Below are positions 48,141-60,576 of a DNA stretch of 64,000 nt, piece by piece. The position numbers and the translations under genes were made by a program. The stretch is taken from the NCBI GenBank assembly GCA_003952965.2, contig CM025854.1, forward strand, positions 17,022,039 through 17,086,038, in the 5' to 3' direction. Positions within the stretch are counted from its first letter, which is position 1, and each line of letters opens with the position of its first letter. The notes under the pieces are model-generated. The model ran no database searches, was not told where the DNA came from, and worked only from the letters and a program-made list of their open reading frames with translations. The stretch comes from Morella rubra (taxonomy: Eukaryota > Streptophyta > Magnoliopsida > Fagales > Myricaceae).

Positions 48141-51100
48141 ATGAGGCTACTTCACTGGAATTGTCACGGCCTCGCCCGCCCAGCGGCAGTCAGCTCTCTT
48201 CGGGCTGCAATTCGGAAGCATAATCCGGATTGTTTGTTCCTGGTTGAAACAAAAATTAGCCAGGTTCATTCTGTTATGAGTCGTCTTGGTTTTGTACAAT
48301 TTCTGGAGCAACCCCCTAGAGGCAGCAGAGGGGGGCTTGCTTTCACTTGGCAGGTGGGGGTGGAAGTTGAAGTAACGTCCATCTCCCACCACTTTCTCAA
48401 CCTGTTAGTTTTCTTTGACCCCGGTCACATTCCCTGGATGCTTACGCTTGTGTATGGACCTACCCTTTGGCATGACAAGAGGTATTTTTGGGAGCAACTT
48501 GCCGGTTTAGCCAATGCTTTCTAAGGCACGTGGCTTTGCCTTAGAGATTTCAATTTTGTTATCTCACAGTCGGATAAATGTGGGGGTCGACCAGTAACTG
48601 GCTCCTCTTCAGGTGCTATGCCGAAACTTTATGCTCAGTAATGGGATGGTTGATTTAGGATTCTCTGGCCCCAAATTCACTTGGAGTAACAAGCGATCTG
48701 GAGCTACTTTGATTCTGGAATGTTTGGACCGCGGCATTGCCAATGGCGATTGGCGAATCCTTTTCCCTCGGGCTACTATTTCCCATGGTACCAGAATTGC
48801 TTCGGACCACTCTCATCTCCTCCTTGACACTTTCGGTGATCAGAACTTTGGTCCACGTCCCTTCCGGTTTGAGACGTTTAGGGTCAAGGTGCCTTCTTGT
48901 CGTGCAGTTGTTGCTCGTGCTTGGTCTTATTATTTTTCAGGCTTTCCAACTTTGCAATAGGCTTAAGAAGCTCAAACAGGATCTGAAAGTTTGGAACAAG
49001 TCAACCATTAGAGTTATCAGTGAGAAGATTCGACACTATGACAAGGAAATTTCTAGGCTTCAATCTTTGCCCCCGAATCCTCTCATTGACGTTCAAGAGG
49101 CTCAGCTTCAGTTTGACCTTCAAGAGGCCTTGCAGCATGAAGAACAACTTTGGAGAAGCAAATCCCGGATTCAATGGCTGGTCACCCCAGAGCTTAATAC
49201 TCGCTTTTTCCACCTAAGTACTCTTATTCGCAGACGTCGAAATTGCATTAAGGGCCTACAATCTGTGGCTGGGAGGTGGCTGAACACCCGAGAGGATATC
49301 GATGACTATCTTTACTCTACTTTTCAGTCTCTTTTCTCCACCTCCGCTCCTGCAACCTCAGGTGATATTAGTAATTTATTTACTCTTATTATTTCTACGG
49401 ATGACAATCTTTCCTCTGTCGTGTGCCTGATGAGGCTGAGATTCTCCGTGCCGTCCGCTCCATTGGTGCTTCTAAGGCACCGGGGCCTGATGAGATTACC
49501 GCTTTGTTCTATCAAACTTACTGGTCTATTGTGAAGCATGATGTGGTTGCTACTGTGCAGCATTTTTTTGCGTCTGGTTATCTCTTGAGATCTCTTAACC
49601 ACACTAACATTGTGCTGATTCCTAAAAAAGACAATCCCACTCTTGCCTCCCACTACCGTCCCATCAGCTTGTGTAATGTCTTGTATAAATTTATTTCTAA
49701 AATATTAGCTACAAGACTCAAGGCTTTCCTTCCACAGCTTATATCTCCTATGTAAACAGGTTTTGTCCCTAATCGCCTTATCCAAGAAAATTCTATTCTT
49801 GCTCACGAACTTATGCATAAGATTCGTACCCAGAGAGGGAAAGGTGGTATTATGGCATTTAAAATTGACATGGGAAAAGCTTATGATCGGGTGGAATGAG
49901 GCTTTCTCTTTGAGATTTTTCGGTGCTTGGGTTTTTTGGCGCATTGGATTCAATTGATTTCTCAATGTGTTTCCACAGTCTCTTACTCCATTTTGCTAAA
50001 TGGATCACCTTTTGGCTATTTTTCTCCTCGGCGAGGGCTCCATCAAGGCGACCCCATCTCACCGTTCTTATTCATTTTATGTGCCGAAGGTCTGTCCAGA
50101 TTACTTCTTCGTGCTAAGAACCACGGCCTTTTTCAAGCATGAAGGTTAGCCGGGATGCTTCTCAAATCTCACTTGATGTTCGCTGATGACCTTTTTATTT
50201 TCAACAAAGCGCGGCAGTAGGATGCGATTCATATCAAATAATGCTTGCAATTGTACACTGATTGGTCAGGGCAGCGCATCAATTTTGCCAAATCAGCTGC
50301 CCTCTTCGGCTCCAATTTGGAGCCTTTTGTTAGGTCGTCTATTTGTCATGTTGTTGGTATTCGGCAAGATGATCATGGAGGCAAATACTTGGGATACTGC
50401 TGCATATTCCATGATCCAGAAAGCTTGCTTTTACTGAGGTTAAAGATCGTATCTCCAAGAAACTTAAGGGCTGGACAAGGAAATGCTTATCTCAAGCCAG
50501 TCGGTTATCTTTTTTTAAAAATGTGGCTGCCACCATGCCTTCTTATTCCATGTCCACATTCCTTCTTCCAAAAGGATGGTGCAAGGACCTTGACAGTCGT
50601 TTCAAGGATTTTTCTGGGGTTTTCAGCACTGTCGGAAAGGTTCCTCTCCTCTTGCTTGGTCCTTCATTTGTTAACCGAAGGAGATGGGTGGATTGGGTCT
50701 CCGACGAATGTATGACTTCAATAGAGCCCTTATTACTAAACTTGGCTGGTGTATGTTACCTAAGCCCGATACTCTTTGGGTTCAAACTCTTGCTGCGAAA
50801 TACCTGCGGCATTCTTCCTTGCTTGATGCTAGCAAATCAAGTTCGTGCTCCTGTCTGTGGCAAGGTATTCTTGCAATTCGAGACATTCTGCGAAACGGTG
50901 TGCTTTTCACTATTGGCAATGGTAGTGGAGTGCAGATTTGGACGGACCCTTGGATTCCAGGGATTCCTCACTTCCAAGCTATTGGCCGGCCTTCGCTTGT
51001 CAACTCTGCAGTGTACTCCTTGGTTCAAGACCTGTTTTTACCCTCTTCGCTTATCTGGAATAGAGCCCTCATTTTCTCCTTGTTATCTCCAGAGTGTGCA

Positions 51101-52171
51101 CGCTGCATCCTTAATATTCAGCCTTCTGCTCATTCTCCTGTGGACTCCCTCTACTGGCAACTCGAGCCTGTCGGGGTCTTCTCCGTGAAATCTGCATATT
51201 TTTTGGACCAAACCACCAGATTTCATCACAACACCCTTTCACCATCTTTCAATTGGAAAAAGCTTTGGTCATCCAACTTGCAAGCTCGCCTCAAACTTCT
51301 CCTTTGGAAAATGGTTGTGTGGGTGATGACGGTGAGAGGTAAACTGTTTTTCTTGGCTGATAGACTTCCCTCGGATTTCTTTCTGTGTCCCTTCTGTAAA
51401 CATGAGCAGGAAACTGTTGAGCATCTGTTCATCAGATGTCCCTTGGCTCAGATCTTGTGGCTTCATGCTCGATGGCCTCTTAACATGGAACCTTTGCAGT
51501 ATTTAAATATCCAATCTTGGATTACGTGCCTTATGAATGCCTTCTCTTCTTTGGGAATTCACCATGTTTCGGATCGTGACTTTCTCATTCAGGCTGCTGT
51601 GATTTGTGACACCATCTGGTTTTCTCATAATCTCTTGGTGCATCAAGCCCAATATCCTAATCCCCATGCCATGGTCACTGATGTGCACAGGCGTCTCCAA
51701 GAGCATCTTGCTGCTTGGTCTGCTTCTGAAGCTGTTATCCAAGACAAATGGACTCCCCCTCCGCCCGGCTTTTTTAAAGTCAACTTTGATGCTGCTCTTC
51801 GTGGGAGTACTGCTTTCTTGGGTGCTGTGTGCCGACCCCCTGATGGTTCCCTCTCTTTTGCCTGGACTGAATCTTTTTTGGCTTCGAACTCCCTGATGGC
51901 TAAATTTCGTGCTGCTCTCCTTGCGTGCCATCTGGCTTCTCACTTTGGCCTGGACCAAGTGATCTTCGAAGGCGATTCACTTACCTGCTGTCATGCCATA
52001 TGCGAGCTAGATTTCCTTGTTGAAGGTCCTCTGATGGGGATTATTGGTAGCATTAGATCTCTATTGTCTGAGCACTCGGTTGGTCTTTTGCTTGGGCTCC
52101 TCGCAAATAGAACCAGATGGCTCACCTCCTGGCTGCGTGGGCTTCTCGTTTGTTTCGTTTTGGCCCTCTAG
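48141..52171 (+). pseudogene. LINE ORF2: endonuclease, reverse transcriptase, RNase H
   Basis: Starts MRLLHWNCHGLARP. The endonuclease keeps HWNCHG, the LVETK Glu and (after a stop at 48522) RDFNFV, and SDHS follows a frame change. The RT runs in broken pieces: GASKAPGPDEI (fingers), SHYRPISLCNV, FKIDMGKAYDRV, GLHQGDPISPFLF and FADD near 50174. The zf-RVT region contains LPSDFFLCPFCKHEQETVEH. The RNase H domain (51760-52171) keeps VNFDAAL and FEGDS, but the middle acidic residue expected in AEFRA is Lys (AKFRA). About six frame breaks make it inactive. It copies LINE RNA by target-primed reverse transcription when intact. Confidence 0.8.
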
Positions 52172-52260
52172 ACCCTACTGCTTTGCCCCTTTCTCTTTCT
52201 CTTGTAGACTATTTTGAACCGCCTTGAGGCATCGTTGGTCGCCTCCTCTCGAATAGGTCA

Positions 52261-54123
52261 AAAACGTAGGACTTTCTCTGGTTCTTGGGTTACATTTCTG
52301 AAATTGATGCCACAAAACTACAAGAAACCAGAATGCTGAAGTTAGTTGCACATTAGAACATGTTGCTCACATCTCTGACTACTTTGCAACTTAGACTATG
52401 GCTATAGACTATGGTGATTGCTAACACTCAGTTTCTGGGTATAGAAAGTGATTATATGTCAAATAGTACATGTGTATTCCGTGGAATTGACTCTACCTGC
52501 CTTAAACATCTACAGACAAACTCCAGATTAATTGAAGGTCAATGGCATTTTCATTTTCACGACTAGACTTCAAACAACATCTCCAATTATGGTCAGTCTT
52601 TGAGTTGAATTTCTGCCTCTCAGATGCCCTGACATTAGTACACCTTTCCAAGTTGTAGTTTTTTTGTACCTCAGCTTTCTTCTGTTTACTTAATTGTTCT
52701 CACGATAACTCTATGATCTATGACAAGACAAAAACAATAGATTCGTAGATATTTTGAGATCCCCAATGTTTTTTTGGAGAATACAGGAGACCAACCATTC
52801 CTTAAGAAAGGAACACCATCGAAAACCATCTTAAGAACCTCTGTTTTGATTCACTCTTACAAGTACCAAATCTAGCCTCAAAATGTCAGAATCTATGCAT
52901 ATGAAATAAATATGCCCATTTATATGTGAAAGTTTATGTTCTAGAAGTTAAGATGGAGCATTTATGTTTATGCTTTGTATGTTGCTGTAGAAAACATTTG
53001 TCGAGGTTTACCTTAGGACAAATTATCCGTAAGGGTTAAAGGTTAGCTGTCTTTTTAGTATATGTTCTTTTGATTTTCCTATTTGGTCAGATCCAGAAGG
53101 TAGAAACTCATGACTGTTTTAGCTAACTTATAATATACCCACTTAACTCTATAAGAGTGATAATAATTGAGAAGCCCAATGCACTGATTACAGTACTCTG
53201 GAGGGCCACAACTTAATAATATACCCAATTCATCTAGGTTACCTCTTCTAGAAGTATATTATATCTTTCTCAGCAGCATGTGGTTCTCTGTTTCCAATAT
53301 ACATGGAATTGATATCAGCAAAAGTTTCCATCACCTCTTTGGGAGCTTATATAAGCCATGGACTTCGACTAGTTTTAGTTCTCTGTTTTATAGATTACTT
53401 TACTCTATTATTCAAATTTATTCAGAAAAAAGGAGGTAGCTATCATGTTCTAGTACACATTTAGACAACTTTCCACCTACTCTTCCTCAAGCTACCATTT
53501 TTTGTTTTGGCACTTTTCTTCGAGTGCATGTATTTCATAAGCATTCTTCCATGACGAGTCAATGCCCACAAATTCATAGCTAATTGTAAATTTACTTCCT
53601 ATTGGTATTTAAATTATCTGCAGGAAATACTACTATGGTTTTGGATATATGATATGAGATGAACTTCCTGAATCAAGACAACATTTCTAAGTGATGCAGC
53701 CAACATAAGAACAGGGGTTGGACACAAGTCTTTTTTTTTTAAGTAGAGCAATGTGAATGTTTTCAACTGACATGGTCAGATGCTCAAGGAGTTCAAGAGG
53801 ATCAGGTGGTTACCGTAGTTTTTAGTTTTTGTAAATCTGAACAAACTATGAAATTGCAAGTAAATATATGTCCTTCTGTAAATCAAGTGCTCTGTTTGTT
53901 GAGTATATAAATCTGTGCTCTATACTCTGTAGATCTCTACTTGTGGAGAAGGTATTTAATTTTTTTGATGGTTAGGTGAAAGAAATGAAAAAATGTAGGA
54001 AAATGTGAAATTGAAGAAATTGAACAAACAACAATTGTAAACGACTATCTGGAGAAATAAAATAGAAATGGAAATGTAAAAAAGCAAAGGCCACCATGCA
54101 CGTCGTTATAAAAGAATCTGCTA
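52261..54123. other. Unassigned DNA after the LINE
   Basis: AT-rich, non-repetitive-looking DNA with no recognised exon. It could be remaining intron of the interrupted gene proposed at 45604 or unrelated intergenic sequence. Confidence 0.35.
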
Positions 54124-54694
54124 TGTGGGCAAAACTAAATTAGAGGCAAATGTTGACAAGATAAGAAAAATTTGTCGTGACCATTGCCCATTGCCCACAG
54201 CATACAGAGGTCAGCAAAACTCTTCCTTCCCGTCGTGCCCATTGCCCACGGCACGTCATCTTGAGCTCATCGACAAAGAAGCTAGCATCCTTCACGACAT
54301 ATTCATCGTCGGCGAAGGCAGAGGCGTCCTTGACGAGTTATATCGCGTCGGTAGTGATGGACCGCAACCTTGACCTCGAAATCAGTCGTTGGTAGAGGCA
54401 GTGACATTCTTGACCTCCTTTAAGTCGTCGACAAGTGAGCAACAGCGACCAGCCCGTCATAATCTCAGGATCCTTCATCAATGAATGCTTAGATGTTATT
54501 CCAACGTGATTTCCCGTCGACGTAGCAATCGATTCCCGACGTGGCAAAAAGGTGGTCATGGCAGGCCAATGTTGACACTACAATCTCGACCAACCTTCGA
54601 CGACTGAAAGTCGTGGCTAAAGAGCAACTCCCACGACTTTTGCCATGTTTGTCTACGAAAGCCTCCGTCGGCGATGACTGATTTTCTACTAGTG
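54124..54694. repeat. CACTA right-end subterminal region
   Basis: Rich in GTCG/TCGACGA words (for example 54180-54450 and 54530-54680) and closed by TTTTCTACTAGTG, the complement of the CACTAGTAGAAAA terminus. It is GC-richer than its surroundings and has short frames of no family. Confidence 0.6.
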
Positions 54695-54697
54695 TCC

Positions 54698-55730
54698 TGT
54701 AATCAAATTAAATCATCTACAAACACAAAGAAAGAAATTTACTTCATTTGGTTTGAAATGAACAAAACGAAGTGGTTGGTTTGATATCTATCCATATATA
54801 TTTCATTTGAAGGTATTAACTTAGTAACAAAATTAGGCATGAGCATTGCGGACGTAGGGGCGAACAAGGGCCACTGCCCCTGTTGGCTCCCCCCAATATT
54901 TATTTTTTATTTTTTACACCCTAGGCCCACCTCCATTGAAACGTTTTTGATAATAAAAAAAAAAAAGGTCATCCATCATGAAGTCGTCTAATACTCCTAA
55001 CGTGGTTACTAGTCGTCTAAAATCTTCACTTTTTTGCATTACGCAGTAAGTTTTTTTTTTTTTGTTATTTTCTATAGGAGTTTGCCACCCTTCATATTCA
55101 TTCCTAGTTCCGCTACTAGACATGAGTGCATTGCTTGTAATCTAACCAAACTGAAGGACTTCACTGCCTACATCTTTTAGGTTTATCTATAATATCACAC
55201 ATAGCGCGACATATAAATCCTAAAATATTGTTCTTTTGATCAACAAGCCATCCAACCCATAAGAATAGGGGAGCAAATTCTTAAAAATTACTTGTAGCCC
55301 TCAATTTTCAGGGACCAAACAACAGAGAAATATAAGGCTTCAATTTCCGAAGATCGTGTCCAATCTCCAATTTCTAGTGTTTCAGATCAAAAGATAAAGT
55401 ACTCAGAAGGCACATGCCTTGTCGTCAATATAACATATTGTATACCAAATGGAAATGACCGAAAAAAAATCAGAAGCAGAAAAACTCACAGAGTGCTATA
55501 GAAGCCCATAGAAATCCACGTTTATGATACAAGCACATCCGTTTTTTGTCTGCAAATTCAGTTCAATATTTTTTTTTTTTTTTTTTTTTGAAAATCAATC
55601 AGTAATTCCAATGGAAAGCTCAAGCAAATAGATATAAATCATTAAAAGTGAAAACCCATAAAATTGTCTTAAACTTGAATTACTACCTAAAAACCAGTTG
55701 AAGTTCCCTTATTATTCAGAAAAAAAAAAA
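54698..55730. other. Unassigned DNA outside the CACTA right end
   Basis: AT-rich sequence with several long T and A runs (for example 55568-55590 and 55718-55740). No gene or complete element was recognised. Confidence 0.4.
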
Positions 55731-55740
55731 AAAAAAAAAA

Positions 55741-55970
55741 GGCTGTTAAAATCTTGAACTTTTTGCAGCGTTTTTCCTGCAAACGCTGTTAAAATCCTCT
55801 CTTATTGCAGCGTTTTCAAACAAACGCCTCTAAAATCTTCACTTTTTACTCTATTTATAAGAAAAAAGTCGTTAAATGTATAGAATATTAATTGTAGCAT
55901 TTTAGAAAAAAAGGCCGCTAGAAGTTATCGTAACAGCGTTCTATTGAGACCGCAACTAAAGAGACCCCCT
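55741..55970. repeat. CACTA-type subterminal repeat block, isolated
   Basis: Contains TTGCAGCGTTTTTCCTGCAA and related words with AAACGC(T/C) in both orientations. It resembles the subterminal blocks at 40428 and 57123-62096, but no CACTA terminus adjoins it. Confidence 0.45.
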
Positions 55971-56032
55971 CCCGCCCTAAAAGTCAGTTTTTTTTTTTGG
56001 CTAGAGAGACCCGTCCATTCTTAACTGAGAGC

Positions 56033-56195
56033 TAAGGGTGAGAATTTTTTTCTAGTTAATATTGAAATTTCAGTTCCAGTTCTGGTATTGAGATTTTGGC
56101 ACCAGTTCCGGCCTATTCCGATGCTAGAATTGGATTCCAAATATGAGAAATTTCGATTCGGTATTTTTTTTTTTTTTTTTTTTTAAAATAGGGGC

Positions 56196-56227
<32 letters not shown>

Positions 56228-56934
56228 TGACTTGGGTCAAAACGACCTAGGTCATGCGAGAAGACTGAAACTTCACTTCAGTCTCTCTTCTTCTTTTTCA
56301 AAACGACCTAGCCGCCAACTCCACTGCACCCAGCTAGCCAGCCCCCACTCTCCAGCCTCTCTCTCTCTCTCTCTCTCTCTCTCGGGTTGCTGTAAAACAC
56401 TCAAATCATCACAAAGGTTATTGTTCCTGTTGTTTTAGTTGTGTGTAGTTGGTATCTGCATGGATTTTTAAAGAAACGAAACGACAGGAAATGCAGCGTG
56501 GAGTGGCTTTCTTCTCGATCATTTTTTGCTCTTGGGCTGTCGCCTATCGAATGGTATATAAACAACAATCCCAACTCCCAAGCGTCGTTGTATTACAAGT
56601 ATGCCTATTAATTATCGTCACAGACGACCACTTTTTTTTTGTCATCAAATTTTGATAACTAACTCTGTTTGAATATTGACTTTAACTTTGTTGGTTTGAA
56701 TAATATAAGTTTGGGTTGGATATGATTATTTCATGGAATTATTCGGGTTTTGAGTTGGATGTGTAACATGTGTTTGATAAAATGCCGCATAAAAATGTTG
56801 TGAAAATGAGAGATAATGGCTATGCTAAAAATGGGAGATAATAGAACCGGAATGAAATTGTTAATTCCAGTGGGTATCGGAACTGAAACTAGAATGGGTC
56901 ATTTTGGTTCCATTTGTTACAATACTCACCTTTA
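56033..56934. mobile_element. Non-autonomous hAT-type element, 902 bp
   Basis: The ends are TAAGGGTGAGAATT and, on the other strand, TAAAGGTGAGTATTG. The flanking octamers CTGAGAGC (56025-56032) and ATGGGAGC (56935-56942) agree at 6 of 8 positions, a decayed 8-bp duplication. The subterminal regions carry GGTTCC/GGAACC/CAGTTCC words in both orientations. The interior holds T tracts, a (CT)n run near 56357-56383 and no transposase. Confidence 0.6.
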
Positions 56935-57122
56935 ATGGGAGCTGTGAACTAATGTTAGATGATTGCTAATTTGAATAAAAAAAAATTAAAAAGTGTATAC
57001 ATGCATAATTAAGTACTATTATCATCTTATAGTAACAAATATTATTGATAGTTGGAATTTTTTTTTCATAAATAAGTATTTTTTTTAATTTATTCTTGGT
57101 GAGTTAGAGGACATATCACTAT

Positions 57123-58073
57123 CACTACAAAAAAAAAATTGTCTTTAGCGGTAGTCAGAAACAACTGCTAAAGGCCAAAAACCGCTGCTAAGTTTTTAGC
57201 AGTGGTTACGACTGCCGCAATATGTACATCAGGAGATGTTTTAGCGGCGGTTTTTGTGACCGTTGGTGAAAATGGCAAGCTATAGTAGCGGTCACAAAAG
57301 CCGCTAAAGACCCAAAGTACATATGTGAAATTTTTTTACAGGTCTTTAGTAGCATTTTTAAACCGCCACTATAAACTAATCTGCTACGGCATTTTAAAAA
57401 TGCTGCTATATCTCGATTTTTTTCTGTGTTTAAATATCTACAACATCGTTTTGTGACCGCCTCTAAAAACATGTGCTAGCTTCTTCTTTTTTTTGGCTCC
57501 AACATTTTAGAACGCCATTATATCATGTTTACAAACGCTGCAATAGATACATTTGTGTAATAAAATAAAATATATTTTAATTGATTGATGTAAAAACATA
57601 AAGATGTGTAATAAAACAAAATATATTTTATCATTAACTAAATAACCACGTCTTACAAGTTTTGCAACAAACAAAAGAAGTTCTAAAAGTTCCAAGTAGT
57701 TTAAAAAGTAACAAGTAATGACATTTAACAACAAATAACTATAATTTAATCTATAGCTGCTCTAGCACCATCTGCACGAATACTATCTGTAGCGTCATCA
57801 CTAGTACCAACACCAGCACCACCACAACCATCATCGTTGATTGTAATTGAAATATTTGAAAATTAACAAACAGTAATATTTTGAACAAAGATAAAAATAA
57901 ATAAATATAAACACAAGAGCTTAGAACACACTTAAGGAAAAAGTATCTTACCATTAAATGTTGCACCTAGATCATTCCGGCTTGCATGAGATGATCGAGG
58001 AATTGATGGTGTAACTTGTTCAAGATTGACAACATTTTGTACTTCACAGTATTTTCTACAAATGTAAAACAAA
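57123..58073 (-). mobile_element. Right end of a CACTA transposon (inverted) with the last exons of its ORF
   Basis: CACTACAAAAAAAA at 57123 opens a block of GCGGT/AGCAGTG repeats. At about 57540-57700 the sequence matches the complement of 61500-61680, part of the right end of the element at 58074-62096, so both are right ends of one family. On the minus strand at about 58015-57960 and 57840-57750 lie what look like two exons: one with LEQVTPSIPRSSHASRNDL ending at a donor, and an acidic-Gly C-terminus (NDDGCGGAGVGTSDDATDS) ending in a stop. Acidic tails like this are common in CACTA ORFs. The rest was cut off when the next element inserted. Confidence 0.6.
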
Positions 58074-58089
58074 CACTACAAAAAATAGG

Positions 58090-58520
58090 TCTTTAGCAGC
58101 GATCGCTAAAAACGCCACTACAGACAATCTATAGTGGTTTAAGTGACTACCGTTACAAGTACCCTTTAGCAGCATTTTTTAAAAAACGCTGCTAAAAATT
58201 AGACCTTTAGCGATGCTGCTAAAAGTTTTGCCTGTAGTGGCAGTTTTTTTACAAACCCCACTAAAAGTTCAATCTTTAGTAGCGTTTTTTCACAAACGCT
58301 GCTAAAGATCTAATTTTTAGCAGCGTTTTTAAAAAAATGCTGATAAAGGTGTGAGTTATAGCGGCGGTCACAGTGACCACCACTATAGCTTAGACCTTTA
58401 GCATCATTTTTCTTACAAACGCCGCTAAAGGTCTAGTTTTTTATAGCATTTTTGTAAAAAAAAATGCTGTTAAAGGTCTAAGCTATAGTGCAGTGATCGC
58501 CGCTATAGGTCTAATTGAAA
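58090..58520. repeat. Left subterminal repeat array of the CACTA element
   Basis: Around ten copies of AGCAGCG/AGCGGCG-type words followed by T runs and their inverted complements (AAACGCTGCTAAA), spaced 40-60 bases. Neighbouring copies can pair as hairpins. In En/Spm elements such arrays bind the element's accessory protein; the same role here is inferred. Confidence 0.75.
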
Positions 58521-59565
58521 ATAATATTTTTTATTTATTAATTATAAGTTATTTAATGTTAATAATTATTTTATATATTATTATATTCATTTTAAAATAC
58601 AATTTTATTTTGTCATGTATTTGAAAATTTTATTTTAAAGGACCTACTTAATAAAATATGGAATTAGAGGGAGTGTTATGATAATTGAAGTTGTTATATG
58701 ATATATTTTAAATTATACCTATGGTTGTTATGGTAATTGCATATTTATTGACTAAATCTAAGTAGTTTAGAAAACATCTATTATCATACTTATAATGAGC
58801 ATATATATTTTGAATAATTAGTAATATAATACTATTTAATTAAGACATATTATTTAATTTCAAACAAAAATATATTGTGAGATTAGCTTATGCAATTAAA
58901 GTACATAACTTAATATATGGTCTTAGAGGCTATGATTTAGTCATTAGGTAGGTACATACATATAAAGTACTTAGGTAATTAGCACATATCATATATATGA
59001 TAAACACATATAACAAATAATGCAATGTCTAAGTCTTATTACTAGTACCAATGCATACTACCATGTGTATTACAATTACAAACAAAGTAGTAATTAAAAT
59101 AAACATATGCTATTGCTTTTGAACTAACAAAGCAATGGATGGCTAAAAAGTCTCAGTTTATATATGTAGTATAACTTTAATTAAAGTGTAATAACAAAAT
59201 AAATTTTATGTTGTGATATAAATATTTGTTGACAACTATAGAAAAAGAAAAAATAAAAAGACAATTATTTAGTTTATAAATATATATATTAAAGACTTAA
59301 TATATTTAGTTTATCTTTAAATTAAAGAGTAACAACTAAATAGCTTATATATTGTGATATAAATATTGTTTCACAATTAAATAGGAAAAAAAAAGACAAT
59401 AATTTATATGTTCAACACGATCGGATTATTAAAGCATATAACAAATTTAGCTCTAACGATTTGTTTTAGCGCCAAGTGAGGGGGAAAAATTCATTTAGCG
59501 CTTTGACTCACCGCCCTATATTTGTTCTTTTCTTCCAAAGCAATTCGCGCGCGAGTTAAATTTTA

Positions 59566-59611
59566 GATGGTGGCGGAGTTCAGTCTGAAGGGCAATTGCA
59601 AATTTCTCTCA
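59566..59611 (+). other. Possible captured first exon inside the CACTA element
   Basis: ATGGTGGCGGAGTTCAGTCT opens MVAEFSLKGNCKFLS and ends at CTCAG|GTCGTC, a plausible donor. The surroundings are GC-richer than the rest of the element. A second possible exon with donor CTGCAG|GTATTA lies near 59930-59970. The source gene was not recognised; it might be the 5' end of the same captured transcript as the Sec1 exons or of another gene. Confidence 0.3.
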
Positions 59612-60268
59612 GGTCGTCTCACGAGTTCTTCATCGTTTTAGCTCGTTCTAGCTTCTCATGGATGGGGAAAACACTTTCGATCCAGTTAAACCCTTTCATT
59701 TTGACGTTTTAGTTTCAGACTTCAGTACAACATCGTGAATTTGACTTTTGTTTGTTTACCAAACTTGATTCACGTTCAGGATCTGATTCATGCCATTTTC
59801 AAGCTCGTGTGGACTAGAAGAGCGCTCGGTTCGAGATTCGCGCTCTTATTTCTCATTCTCGTTCTTTTTCTTTTATTTTCTTAAATCGTTATTTTAAGCG
59901 TCGATTCGACTTTCGTGTCTATTTGCAGAACAGAGAAAGAAACGAAGGCCCTGATGCTTTGGATCTGCAGGTATTACTAATCCTTTTTGCTTTCTTTACA
60001 TTCAATCTTTTTTGGCTTTTCGATTTTAATTTCAAATGATCTCTCCATTGTTTTATAGCTGGTCCAAGGCACTTTAAAAGGCTTGCAGGCTTGATTTCGA
60101 GATTTCTTACACCTCCCAACCCCTCTGCCAAAACAGGGAAAAATAACCATCATTTTAAGCAGATGATAGGGATTGTAAAGAGTTGCTAGTGTTAGCATAC
60201 TGGGATTTTTTTCTTTTTGGTTTACCTTTTTTCCCTTTTGATTATGTTGCTTGATTATCCCATTATAG

Positions 60269-60576
60269 ATTGCCGGTAAAATTAACAAAATTATCAGAGA
60301 AATGGGACTTCGAGAACTTGGGCAACTGGAACAGGATCTAGTTTTTGGAGATGCAGGAGCCAAGGATGTCATCAATTTTCTGAGGACAAAGCAGGTGTTG
60401 TACTAGACGTGGCAGGATAAAAGCAGTGCTCCTACTCCTAAATAATTCCTAATGTCTCTTCTTGAAAATTCTTTCTGCAGGATGCAACCCCCGAAAATAA
60501 GTTGCGTTTGTTGATGATTTTTGCATCTGTCTATCCTGAGAAGTTTGAGGGTGACAAAGCTTCAAAGCTAATGCAG
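60269..60576 (+). pseudogene. Captured two-exon fragment of a Sec1/Munc18 (KEULE-like) gene
   Basis: Exon 1 (60269-60394, 42 codons) reads [20 protein letters not shown] ... [17 protein letters not shown]; exon 2 (60481-60576, 32 codons) reads [20 protein letters not shown] ... [11 protein letters not shown]. Both keep intact AG and GT sites and phase 0, joined by an 86-bp intron. The match is to the central/C-terminal part of plant SEC1 proteins (KEULE, SEC1A/B), which control SNARE-mediated fusion of secretory vesicles and cytokinesis. Only 74 of about 660 residues are present, so this is a fragment copied into the transposon, not a gene. Absence of stops and intact splice sites suggest recent capture. 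It could still be transcribed from within the element. Confidence 0.8.

Larger units (their letters stand above)
46130..52260 (+). mobile_element. L1-type LINE, near full length but decayed
   Basis: Pyrimidine-rich leader (46130-46320), ORF1 with DUF4283 and zinc knuckle (46325-47995), then ORF2 with endonuclease, reverse transcriptase, zf-RVT region and a C-terminal RNase H domain (48141-52171). The order is that of plant L1 elements carrying RNase H. Stops and frameshifts break both ORFs. No poly(A) tail or target duplication was found, so the 3' end is uncertain. Confidence 0.85.
41164..54694. mobile_element. Putative large CACTA-type composite element (ends and TCC target duplication)
   Basis: The left end reads CACTAGTGGAAAT; the right end, on the other strand, reads CACTAGTAGAAAA (11 of 13 identical). 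TCC lies immediately outside both ends (41161-41163 and 54695-54697), as expected for the 3-bp duplication of CACTA elements. Both subterminal regions are rich in GTCG/CGAC words. If one element, it is 13.5 kb and holds a solo LTR, dihydropyrimidinase exons, an orphan exon and a LINE; no CACTA transposase was recognised. A 3-bp match occurs by chance 1 time in 64, so the ends could belong to two unrelated relics. Confidence 0.4.

Noticed and set aside
47226..51958. Minus-strand frames inside the LINE, some over 100 codons
   Set aside because: They are antisense shadows of LINE ORF1 and ORF2, which have clear domain matches on the plus strand.
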